NCBI RefSeq assembly: GCF_012489685.1
Contig: NC_080042.1
Location: 39,313,158 to 39,377,157, forward strand
Direction of reading: 5' to 3'
DNA length: 64,000 nt
From: Lotus japonicus
Lineage: Eukaryota > Streptophyta > Magnoliopsida > Fabales > Fabaceae
Shown here: positions 10,401-21,213 of the stretch, piece after piece
How the letters are laid out: each line of letters opens with the position of its first letter
Position numbering within the stretch: position 1 is the first letter of the stretch
Notes under the pieces: model-generated
What the model was told of the DNA's origin: nothing
Database searches by the model: none
Seen by the model: the letters and a program-made list of their open reading frames with translations, nothing else
Made by a program: the position numbers and the translations under genes

Positions 10401-11702
10401 ATAAGTTTAGACACTGGAACCGGCGTTTTTGAACAGTTTTACAAAAACCTCAAAATTTTGGACTCAGAAAGACATAGGAGAAGTCGACAGAAACGACGAT
10501 CAGAAGGGGGTTATAGTTTACCTACCTCAAGGTCTTCGATTAGCAACGATCGGTGAAGCAAACGGGCAAGAATTCGCGAAGATCAACTTCCTCCTCTTCT
10601 CCTCTCTTGGCCGCGGTTTTGGGGAAAAAAAATGGGTAAGTTTTGCAAAATTATCATTTTCTAGCTTACAACCTATATATAGTGTAGGAAATGGAGATAT
10701 TTTGCAAAGTTTGGAAAAGGATGCATTGGTGGATGGATAAGGATGGATAGATTATTTTGAGAAGATATTTTTGTAAAGATATTTTGTAAAGATTAGATAA
10801 GGATGAGTAGATATTTATCAAAAATCGGATAAGGTTGAATAGATATTTATCAGAGATTGGATAAGAACGAACAGATATTTATCAAAGATTGGATAAGAAT
10901 GAATAGATATTTATCAAAGATTGGATAAGAATGAATAGATATTTATCAAAGACTGGATAAGAACGAATAGATATTTTAGGGAGATATTTTGAGAAGATAT
11001 TTTGTAAACCGGTACAGATTAGTTTAGACACCGGAGGATTTAACTCATAGAGTTAAAATAAAAATATAAGAGTGATTCCTATTTTTCCGGCTTCATTCTC
11101 CGTGAGTTCTAAGATAGGTTTTGGCGACAGAATTCCAAAACTCAACAGAGGTTTCCTTGTATTTTAGGTGACTAATGCAAAATCGGTGTAAAACTATTTT
11201 ACCCGATAAGTTACTTTTTGCAGTGGATGTCGGAAGAGAAAACTGCCTTCTGAAGAAAGATTAGAAATAACGAGAGAAATAGGCGAACGCGGGTGGAATC
11301 TTCATTTGAAGCTCCGAATAGAAAAAGTTTTCATCGTCCGTCGATTTTAGGGTTTTTGAACTATCAGGGATTCCGTTTCGGCAAACTTCCGAGAATTGGA
11401 ATTTGACGTTCGTACATTCCAGGGTTTCGCGTCGAAATACTTGTTTATAGACGAATAAGAGAAATTCTAATATTTCTCTGAAGATTTTTGGAATTAGTTT
11501 CCATTGTGTCCTAAAGTATAAATTAACTATTCACTACGGTCTTCAACCTAAGATTAGGCAAATGTTAGTCGTGCTATAACTCTTATCGGTTTTGATACAA
11601 TCCTTGGACTTTTCCTGAACCTTCTCCTTCATAAATTTATTTCATCCAATAAACTCTTGTATTTTATTCCCTTATCCAAAACTTAAAAATTTGGGTCTTA
11701 CA
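7466..11702 (-). repeat. Element G 3' LTR (4237 bp)
   Basis: The + strand starts TGTAACACCCC and ends GGGTCTTACA. It has a TATA box at 10674-10681 (minus) and the exon-like block at 9786-9863. The 3' half, near 7900-8200, matches solo-LTR sequence around 62270-62600, including the TATA-rich microsatellite and the conserved stretch ending RNDYY-stop. A hypervariable region at 8400-8960 contains repeats with ACATCAACAGGCACGATACA. The 5' half, about 9780-11702, matches element D. Confidence 0.9.
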
Positions 11703-13325
11703 TTACTACCCTCCAAAAAGAAAGTTTCGACCTCGAAACTTATGGTTCAGTAAAAATTCCGGATACTGTCCCTCGATCTGTTCCTTAAGCTCCCATGTAG
11801 CATCGCCTATGTCCTTGTTCCAAATGATTGTCACCAATACTAATTGGCGGCGTTTTCGAAAGACAGTTCATCTTTCAGCTCTATGTCGTCCGGCTCGACC
11901 ACTCGTGTCAGGTCTATGTTGGAAATAATATTGGTTGGCACTCGGTGCAATCGCACAGCCTTATCCACTTGCTCATTTGCTTTCGTTCGTTCGATATTCT
12001 GCTTAAAACTCGTACACCTCTGCCATTCCAGAGTGAATGTTCAACTTGTCCTTGTGATCTTCACTCATGTTTCAAAACTTAACTCGATCGCTCTATAACT
12101 CATAGACGAACAATTCCCTTGGAATCTACTAGTCCATTAATCATTACCTCTAACTTCGTAACTATCCTTATTCGCACCCTGAAATCAATCTTCTACTTAG
12201 TCATCATTCAAATTAAAACTCGACTCGAGTCTTGATACCTTGTGCATCGCTAGACCCAATCCCTTTTAACATCCATTCATCAACAACTTATAAGCTAATC
12301 ATCATATCAATATCTTACAATCCATCATTGTCATCTCCCCTTTTTCGAGACTTCCCTTACTCGAACCATAAAACCAACCTTCACTTATTCACAACCCACT
12401 TTACAATTACCTAAAATCCTTAACACTTCCCCCAAATCCGAACTTATTCCCTAGAAGATCAAATCATAACTGTACCTCGGGAAACTTAACTAGTCATTTT
12501 ATCATCCGATCCCTCAACATTCTGAGGTTTAACTACAATCGTTAATGCTAACACCACTAAATATCTTATTCGTACATGATTTTCACCTCCCAAGGTCAAT
12601 CTTAACCCTAAGACCCTCATTCAACTTAGTGAAAATCACTTGCTAACCCCAGCATGCAACATCGAACTTCATAACAAAGTCCCATTCACTCTTAGACTCT
12701 AAGAAATTTGTCCACATATAACAACCTCAAGTATTCATCTTAACACTAACTCACTATTTCCGTAACTAGATCGTCCTCCAATCAATCCGATACTTAGTCT
12801 CTCGATCAAAACCTGACAAACTTTGAGTCCTAAACACTTAGGGCAAGAATTATAGACTTAAACCTAAACTTTCACCAAGTTTGGACCTCAAATGTCCTTT
12901 AATTCTTCAATACTTCTTAAATGAATATCCATTTCTTAAAACTATAACTCCTTCGCAAGCAAACAAATACTTCACGCGAACTTTACCTCCCAACTCAACT
13001 AGTCCTCGATCCAATCAAATCAACCTTACCAATCCATCTATCAAGTCCATTGCCAGTTCTGATTCCGAATATCACCCCCTCCACATTAAGTTGATCAGGC
13101 CTAATACCTCGAAGGTGAAGATTTAGAAGAACTCACTGGAACAGTCAATGTGTTCCTAACATCCAGTAACCACAAATATCCTGATATCATGTCCCTAACG
13201 ATTCCGCTACGGAACCACACACCCTCAACATAACACGTATACTGCCCCTAAGGAATTTCTCTAAGATTCATTCTTCAGCTTCTAGCTTCCTTATAAACGC
13301 ATCGGTGCGAGACTACTTTCCAGGC
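11703..13325 (-). other. Element G degenerate internal region (pol replacement)
   Basis: After the PPT (11703-11724, minus CTTTTTGGAGGGTAGTA) come fragments resembling the integrase and chromodomain end of A (about 11730-11960). These are followed by sequence to about 13190 with no coding potential, then the end of a decayed protease region. The central part is homologous to 19722-20950 (D), 51900-52950 (E) and 30520-31836 plus 41260-41432 (F). I recognise no domain in it. Confidence 0.7.
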
Positions 13326-14253
13326 TTAGCGTGTCATCCTAAACCTCGTGTAACTTCTATAGTTTAAACACGAGTAACGGTCAAATAAAGTATTATTAGG
13401 CGTAATAACTATAAAGTCAAAGCTTAAACAATGTAAGTAAGATAGGTGCGTCGCAGGTGCTACGAGAGTAATGGAGTGTATTATACTAGAATGAGAAAGA
13501 ATAGTTAGAAGGTTACCATCGTTTGTGCGCTCTCCTCTGACTAGTCTACCAGCTCCCTCGCCGCACGAGACATAGACTCCTCCCCGTGCAGTAGGATGTC
13601 TTCCTCTTACCGTAGGCACAGATGGCTCAACCCTGGTTACATTGCAATCCTTGGCTTGATGCCCCGGGCGATTGCAGTTGAAACATAGAGGTCTCCCGTC
13701 TGGACACTTGTTAGAGTGGTGCCCCACCTTCTTGCACCTGTAACACGTTACTTGCTTCCTCGCCCCTTTAGATATGGCAGGAAGTTTACCCTTCATCTTG
13801 TTGTCAGACGGTCCCGCTTGGAACGTCCTACAGTTCACGGCCAAATGCCCTATCTGGTTGCAATTGAAACATCGAGGCCCTTGGTCCAGACATGCATTAG
13901 CATAGTGTCCATTCTTTCCACACCTGAAACATGTCACCTCAGGATGTGCTGATTGGCTTCCTGCCCCTGGAGTGGCAGTAGTCGAAGAATTAAAAGATCT
14001 TGGGGTAAAACCCCTCCCCTTCGGATGCTGATACGACCCCAACTGACGGTACTCCTGAGAACCTGAACCTCACTGGTCCTCCAGTTCCAGCTCGGTCCAA
14101 CCTACTTTGCTGGTACTTGGACGCCTCGATTAGCGGTTGAGGTTGCTCACGTGCCGCCTCCTCAGCGCGTCTGTAAGCGTCCTCAGCAGCCTGATTAATC
14201 ATTGCCTCAATCATGGTAGCTATTGCCTTCGCCATACGGTCAGGGCTTACCAT
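13326..14253 (-). pseudogene. gag: Element G gag, capsid-less, four CCHC knuckles, frameshifted
   Basis: The start ATG at 14253-14251 corresponds to the D gag start. The N-terminal alanine/glutamate-rich helix is followed directly by the RAGTGGP linker. An extra base near 14066-14067 (GGTTCAGG where D has GGTCAGG) shifts the frame. The second frame, to 13326, has four complete knuckles of CX2CX4HX4C form: CFRCGKNGHYANAC, CFNCNQIGHLAVNC, CYRCKKVGHHSNKC and CFNCNRPGHQAKDC. The capsid domain found in A and E is absent. The C-terminus runs into protease sequence whose catalytic DSG is replaced (LSHSSIIHSI). In other Ty3 elements such knuckles bind the genomic RNA. The frameshift makes this copy unlikely to be functional. 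Confidence 0.85.
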
Positions 14254-14268
14254 CCCACGTTTAGTCAA

Positions 14269-14463
14269 ACAAACAGTTAGTACTCATCATAAGATAGCAT
14301 CTAACATACTATACAATATGATTAAGCAATAACTTCAATCAATTCTAAGCGACAAATCGCTTGCAGACAATCAATTTTTACTCTTTACAGAGTCACACAA
14401 CCTAGCACAGAAGACCTATTCCCCAAAGACTCTCGAAAGACTCGACAAGCTCTGATACCACAA
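14269..14463 (-). promoter_or_regulatory. Element G primer-binding site and leader
   Basis: GCTCTGATACCA at 14449-14460 is the minus-strand primer site TGGTATCAGAGC, three bases inside the LTR end at 14464. The leader resembles those of A, D and E. Confidence 0.85.
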
Positions 14464-17400
14464 TGTAACACCCCGATTTCGGTGGCGTCACTTTAGTAAC
14501 TCAAAATAAAATAAAGCCGAAAAGCAGGTATTTTTTTGTTTTGTTTAAATAAAAAGACTTGTCAAAATAAAGACTCAACCCAATCGCGATTAACAGCGAT
14601 TAATATACAATACAAGCACAGCCCTCGCTGCAACTAAAAACATCGTCACGAGTGACCTCCAGTGACGGAAAGGTAGTGCCCGTGGGCAATTATGTACAAA
14701 CTAAAACAAAAGTTCAAGTATTATGAATACAGTCCTCCAACGAAAGAAAGTCGGCCCAAAACGGCCTCAAAAGACTTCCTACGTCCGACAAACTCCCTGT
14801 GATCCTCATGGAAGGGAATCACACGAAAAGCTAATAGTCGGGGACCTGCCCTGCCCCAAAATAAGGAATGACAATCAGAGCTATGACTCTAACAACCAAC
14901 TCAAAGACTCTAACCACCCATATCCCACACTACTTTCATCGACCCTTCCTCGATCAGGCCTGAAGTCCGGGTCCTCGTCGAAAGCTTCAGTAATAGTCAT
15001 TACGCTCCTGGTCCTCCTCGAGTGACGAGTCATCACGAATCGGCTGACGGACGCCTGGCAGCAGGCCGACCGCCCAAACACAAACATACAAACAAAGCCA
15101 AGGCGCTAGGGTCAACTTACAGAATACAATAGATATACAACCAACATGCGATAAAGGGGGTATATATATGTTGTATATATACATATAAGTTATGCGTTGC
15201 CTACCCTAAGGTATATACATGACATGTTATCAAATCTCTTACACAATTCAATCATCAAAACACATAACGATGTTTATCAACATCAAATCATCAAGTCTCA
15301 ACAATTATAGTTAGAGTGCATGATATGTCATACAACGGTAATCATAATAAGATGCATGGTGTGCCAATGCAGAATATGCTGACACAAACCGGAATAACGT
15401 CACTCTGCTTGGCGACGGGACAAACCAATGGTATTGCCACTTAAAGGCTGGGTACCTCGAGACGGTCGTAACACTGGCCTCGTGTTTAACCATTTCTGCT
15501 CGGGCGTCACTTATCACCTTTGGCTATAGTCAAGACGGTACAAACTCTACATGGTTCGACCATTTCTGCTTGCTATGCCGGACATCAACAGGCACGATAC
15601 AACTCTACATGGATGATCGTTACCTCCTGTTGTGCCAGGTATAATCAGGACCGATTCAACTCTACACGGCTGATCGTTGCTTCCTGCTATACCGAAGTAC
15701 TCCACTTGGCACTTCATCGCGTGTATGCATGGGTGCAATATGGTTAGCTAAACAACGATTCGTCCTCACAGGTAAAATTGGTTCATTGACCAAAGGCTTC
15801 TACAACGAGAACCCTAGGCTATAGTCAAGTCGGTTGTGACCCTACGGGTTTAACCATTCTGCTTGCTACGCCAGACATCAACAGGCACGATACAACTCTA
15901 CACGGCTGACCGTCACTACCTGTTGTGCCAAGTGTACTCTACTAGGTACCTTACTAATGCCCAGACCCTTGGCTAAAGCCCGTCTTCAAATTCTTTTCCA
16001 TAAAAATGAGTTCCCTTAAAACAATATTTCTTTTATTAGGTAAAGTGTTCCATCGTGAGTTAATCCATTATGTCGTTAATTCCAAAGTTCAGTTTTCATT
16101 TCCAACACCTTTCAAAATAAAGTTCCCAAAGCTAGGATCACCGACCCATTCCCGTTTTCCAAACTCACTTTCATTCCTAAGTCTTTTCTGTTGAATCATC
16201 GTCATTAATTAAAAACATTATATTCTTAGTAAGTATATTATGGATTTATTTACATAAAACATATTATAATTATTTTCGGTCCAAAACTCTATAAGTTCAA
16301 AGTTCCCATCAAACCCAGACAACTCTCCGAGAAAACACTAGATCCCCTAAAACAATGAAGGTTCGAACCTTGGTCCGACCTAACAAACGTTCCCAAAACA
16401 AACCCGTCCTTGTCATGACGAAGGTAAGTGTATTCTACACTCCCAAAAGTGGTATCAAAATACACGAATATAGTCAGCACAATTTAGTCATAACGCAAAT
16501 ACATCAAGCTCTATCGAGCGATGAATCAATATGGCAGTGCTGTAAACATAACCTTGTCGTATCCACTAGAAAGCGATAAGACAGAAACCAGTAAACGGCC
16601 GAAGCCTCTCAGAAAACGGAGACACACGTCTCATATAAGTTCACTCGGCCGAAGCCTCCAGAAAACATTTTCCAATTCACAGCGATAAACAATATCCAAG
16701 CAATATACAATATGACGCAATATTCAAGTCGAAGTTATCGACGCCTACAATGCAAATAGCTAGTAAGTAAGTTGCCCTAACCTGTTGGTTTTCCAGCTCG
16801 CTCCTTGGTCTTTCCTTCACGATCTTCCTCCTCAAGTCCTCCGAATTCCTCAAACGAACCTTAAAGCAATTTCACAGAAATCAATCACAATGAGTCAGAA
16901 ACTCAGCAAACAATAAGTCCTAGGGTCACACGGAACACTACAACTCCGTGGTACGACAATCTAACGCGTTAGGACAAGTTTTCGAAAAAGTCGGATTTCC
17001 TCCCCCCCTTGGTATAGCTCTCGGCCACTTTTCCTAATTGGGAGGGTCGATTTTTCTTCAATCAAACTTGGTTCCTAGGTTATCATAAGTCGTAACTAAG
17101 GCGGATCGAAGCTCAGAAAAATTTTCAGATCGAAAACTGACATAGGGGTAGTTTGGTCATTATTTTAAACTCAGAATTTCAAAACTACGTTTATGATGAT
17201 TAATCTTACTAGCACTAAGCCAAGTCGATAGATTTCAGCTTAAAGGTTGCAACTTTGCCTAAAAATGGGTATTTGGTGCAAAAACTGATCCCGGCGACAT
17301 TTCGTCGACATCTGACAAAATCTAATCCGCAGAACACGCTCAGGAGCATGCAGGGAATAAGTTTAGACACTGGAACCGGCGTTTTTGAACAGTTTTACAA

Positions 17401-18658
17401 AAACCTCAAAATTTTGGACTCAGAAAGACATAGGAGAAGTCGACAGAAATGACGATCAGAAGGGGGATATAGTTTACCTACCTCAAGGTCTTCGATTAGC
17501 AACGATCGGTGAAGCAAACGGGCAAGAATTCGCGAAGATCAACTTCCTCCTCTTCTCCTCTCTTGGCCGCGGTTTTGGGGAAAAAAAATGGGTAAGTTTT
17601 GCAAAATTATCATTTTCTAGCTTACAACCTATATATAGTGTAGGAAATGGAGATATTTTGCAAAGTTTGGATAAGGATGCATTGGTGGATGGATAAGGAT
17701 GGATAGATTATTTTGAGAAGATATTTTTGTAAAGATATTTTGTAAAGATTAGATAAGGATGAGTAGATATTTATCAAAAATCGGATAAGGTTGAATAGAT
17801 ATTTATCAGAGATTGGATAAGAACGAACAGATATTTATCAAAGATTGGATAAGAATGAATAGATATTTATCAAAGATTGGATAAGAATGAATTGATATTT
17901 ATCAAAGACTGGATAAGAACGAATAGATATTTTAGGGAGATATTTTGAGAAGATATTTTGTAAACCGGTACAGATTAGTTTAGACACCGGAGGATTTAAC
18001 TCATAGAGTTAAAATAAAAATATAAGAGTGATTCCTATTTTTCCGGCTTCATTCTCCGTGAGTTCTAAGATAGGTTTTGGCGACAGAATTCCAAAACTCA
18101 ACAGAGGTTTCCTTGTATTTTAGGTGACTAATGCAAAATCGGTGTAAAACTATTTTACCCGATAAGTTACTTTTTGCAGTGGATGTCGGAAGAGAAAACT
18201 TCCTTCTGAAGAAAGATTAGAAATAACGAGAGAAATAGGCGAACGCGGGTGGAATCTTCATTTGAAGCTCCGAATAGAAAAAGTTTTCATCGTCCGTCGA
18301 TTTTAGGGTTTTTGAACTATCAGGGATTCCGTTTTGGCAAACTTCCGAGAATTGGAATTTGACGTTCGTACATTCCAGGGTTTCGTGTCGAAATACTTGT
18401 TTATAGACGAATAAGAGAAATTCTAATATTTCTCTGAAGATTTTTGGAATTAGTTTCCATCGTGTCCTAAAGTATAAATTAACTATTCACTAGGGTCTTC
18501 GACCTAAGATTAGGCGAATGTTAGTCGTGCTATAACTCTTATCGGTTTTGATACAATCCTTGGACTTTTCCTGAACCTTCTCCTTCATAAATTTATTTCA
18601 TCCAATAAACTCTTGTATTTTATTCCCTTATCCAAAACTTAAAAATTTGGGTCTTACA
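14464..18658 (-). repeat. Element G 5' LTR (4195 bp)
   Basis: Nearly identical to 7466-11702 by eye, apart from point changes and a roughly 42-bp deletion at about 17185 (the sequence after TTTCAAAACT is missing). The deletion accounts for the length difference. TATA box at 17630-17637 (minus) and exon-like block at 16782-16859. Confidence 0.92.
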
Positions 18659-19501
18659 ATGGTAAACCCTGACTGTATGGCGAAGGCAATAGCTACCATG
18701 ATTGAGGCAATGATGAATCAGGCTGCTGAAGACGCTTACAGACACGCTAAGGAGGCTGCACGTGAACAACCTCAACCGCTAATCGAGGCGTCCCAATACC
18801 AGCAAAGTAGGTTGGACCGAGCTGGAACAGGAGGACCAGTGAGGTCAGGTTCTCAGGAGTACCGTCAGTTGGGGCCGTATCAGCATCCGAAGGAGAGGGG
18901 TTTTACCCCAAGATCTTTTAAGTCTTCGACTACTGCCACTCCAGGGGCAGGAAGCCAATCAGCACATCCTGAGGTGACATGTTTCAGGTGTGGAAAGAAT
19001 GAACACTATGCTAATGCATGTCTGGACCAAGGGCCTCGATGTTTTAATTGCAACCAGATAGGGCACTTGGTCGTGAACTGTAGGACGTTCCAAGCGGGAC
19101 CGTCTGACAACAAGATGAAGGGTAAACTTCCTGCCAAATCTAAAGGGGCGAGGAAGCAAGTAACGTGTTACAGGTGCAAGAAGGTGGGGCACCACTCTAA
19201 CAAGTGTCCAGACGGGAGACCTCTATGTTTCAACTGCAATCGCCCGGGGCATCAAGCCAAGGATTGCAATGTAACCAGGGTTGAGCCATCTGTGCCTACG
19301 GTAAGAGGAAGACATCCTGCTGCACGGGGAGGAGTCTATGTCTCGTGCGGCGAGGGAGCTGGTCGACTAGTCAGAGGAGAGCGCACAAACGATGGTAACC
19401 TTCTAACTATTCTTTCTCATTCTAGTATAATACGCTTCATTACTCTCGTAGAACGTGCAACACACCTAACTTGCCCTTACTGTCGAGCTTTGACTTTATA
19501 G
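18659..19501 (+). CDS. gag: Element D Gag-like protein, capsid-less, four CCHC zinc knuckles
   Basis: The start is the ATG of the TSD copy (18659), whose partner at 7461 sits at the end of D's leader, so this is the original start separated from its leader by G. The protein has 280 codons. Residues 1-50 are a helical A/E/Q-rich N-terminus like that of A. Then comes the RAGTGGPVRSGSQ linker, which in A follows the capsid, so about 200 residues of capsid are missing. CCHC knuckles lie at residues 108-121, 128-141, 170-183 and 190-203, all with intact C, C, H and C. The tail (about 245-264) is protease-derived, but the catalytic DSG is lost (ILSHSSIIRFI). Inferred role: nucleic-acid binding. Without capsid it could not form a particle alone. 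Confidence 0.82.
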   Translation: MVNPDCMAKAIATMIEAMMNQAAEDAYRHAKEAAREQPQPLIEASQYQQSRLDRAGTGGPVRSGSQEYRQLGPYQHPKERGFTPRSFKSSTTATPGAGSQSAHPEVTCFRCGKNEHYANACLDQGPRCFNCNQIGHLVVNCRTFQAGPSDNKMKGKLPAKSKGARKQVTCYRCKKVGHHSNKCPDGRPLCFNCNRPGHQAKDCNVTRVEPSVPTVRGRHPAARGGVYVSCGEGAGRLVRGERTNDGNLLTILSHSSIIRFITLVERATHLTCPYCRALTL

Positions 19502-20946
19502 TTATTACGCCTAATAATACTTTATTTGACCGTTGCTCGTGTTTAAACTATAGAAGTTACACGAGGTTTAGAATAACACGTTAAGCCTAGAAAGTAGTCT
19601 TGCACCGATGCGTTTAACAAGAAGCTAGAAGCTGAAGGATGAACCTCAGAGAGATTCCGTATGGATAGTATACGTATGATGTCGAGAGTGTGTAGTTTCG
19701 TAGCGGCATCATTGGGGATTTAATATCAAGATCTTTGTGACTACTGGATGATAGGAACTCATTGACTGTTCCAGTGGGTTTTTCTAAATCTTCACCTTCG
19801 ATGAATTAGGCCTGATCAACTGAATATTGAGGGGGTGATATTCGGAATCAGAACTGGCAATGGACTTTGATAGATGGATTGGTAAGATTAATTTGATTGG
19901 ATCGAGGATTAGTTGAGTTGGGAAGTAAAGTTCTTGTTAAGCAATTGATTTCCTTTGGGAAGGAGTTATAGTTTTAAGAAATGGATATTCATTTAAGAAG
20001 TATTGAAGAATTAAAAGACATTGGAGGTCCAAACTTGGTGAAAGTTTAGGTTCTAAGTCTATGAATTCTTGTCTTAAGTGCGTAGGACTCAAGGTTTGTC
20101 AGGTTTTGATCAAGAGACTAAGAATCAGATTAATTGGAGGACGATCTAGTTACGGAAATAATGAGTTAGTATGAAGATGAATACTTGAGGTTGTTATATG
20201 TGGACAAATTTCTTAGAGTCTAAGAGTGAATGGAACTTGGTTATGGATTCCGATGTTACATGCTGGGGTTAGCAAGTGATTTTTACTAAGTTGAATGAGG
20301 ATCTTAGGGTTAAGATTGACCTTGGGAGGTGAAAATCATGTACAAATAAGATATTTAGTGGTGTTAGCATTAACGATTGTAGTTAAACCTCAGAATGTTG
20401 AGAGATAGGATGATAAAATGACTAGTTAAGTTTCCTGAGGTACAATTATGATTTGATCTTCTAGGGAATAAGTTCGGATTTGGGGGAAGTGTTAAGGATT
20501 TTAGGTAAGTGTAAAGTGGTTTGTGAATAAGTGAAGGTTGGTTTTATGGTTCAAGTAAGGGAAGTCTCGAAAAAGGGGAGATGACAATAATGGATTGTAA
20601 GATATTAAGATGGTGATTAGCTTATAAGTTGCTGATGAATGGATGTTAAAAGGGATTGGGTCTAGCGATGCACAAGGTATTAAGACTCAAGTCGAGTTTT
20701 AATTTGAATGATGAATAAGTAGAAGATTGATTTCATGGTGCGAATGAGGATAGTTACGAAGTTGGAACTGACGTTAAGAGATTGGTAGACTCCAAGGGAA
20801 TAAGTTCGTCTATGAGATATAGAGCGATCGAGTTAAGTTTCGAATCATGAGTAAAGATCACGAGGACAGGTTGAACATCCACTCTGGAATGGCGGAGGTG
20901 TACTGGGTTTAAGCAGAATATCGGACGAACGAAAGTAAATGAGCAA
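19502..20946 (+). other. Element D degenerate internal region (pol replacement)
   Basis: The first about 70 bp are decayed protease (homologous to 35620-35680 of A). From about 19722 (AATATCAAGATCTTTGTGAC) to about 20750 I find no coding domain, yet close homologues occupy the same place in E, F and G. Near 20760-20910 short integrase zinc-domain fragments appear (similar to 37580-37630). No gene is called here. Confidence 0.7.
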
Positions 20947-21210
20947 GTGGTTAAGGCTGTGCGATTGCACAGAGTGCCAACCAATACTATTTCCAACATA
21001 GACCCGACACGAGGGGTCGAGCCGGATGACATAGAGCTGAAAGATGAACTATCTTTCGAAAAGCGCCGCCAATTAGCAATGGTGACAATCATTTGGAACA
21101 AGGACATAGGCGATGCTACATGGGAGCTTAAGGAACAGATCGAGGGACAGTATCCGGAATTTTTACTGAACCATAAGTTTCGAGGTCGAAACTATCTTTT
21201 TGGAGGGTAG
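20947..21210 (+). pseudogene. Element D integrase/chromodomain remnant
   Basis: An 87-codon open frame. Residues about 3-20 (VRLHRVPTNTISNIDP) match the integrase segment [16 protein letters not shown] of A, with the catalytic Asp region altered. The frame then jumps over the rest of integrase into the acidic DDIELKDELSF stretch and the chromodomain end ([19 protein letters not shown]). The stop lies just before the PPT and 3' LTR. Known for Tekay elements: the chromodomain follows integrase and is thought to guide insertion into heterochromatin. Here only its end survives, so function is doubtful. Confidence 0.7.
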
Positions 21211-21213
21211 TAA

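Larger units (their letters stand above)
7466..18658 (-). mobile_element. Element G: non-autonomous Tekay-like retrotransposon nested in D
   Basis: Flanked by ATGGT at 7461-7465 and 18659-18663. Read on the minus strand the order is 5' LTR (18658-14464), primer site, frameshifted gag, non-coding internal region, PPT and 3' LTR (11702-7466). The internal region is only 2761 bp and has no RT. The insertion fell on the gag start codon of D. G and D are close relatives in the 5' half of their LTRs and in gag, but the 3' half of G's LTR is of the B/F type. Confidence 0.93.

Noticed and set aside
12232..13126. Small plus-strand frames in the internal region of G
   Set aside because: They lie on the strand opposite to the element, in the non-coding module, and are not preserved in D, E or F.
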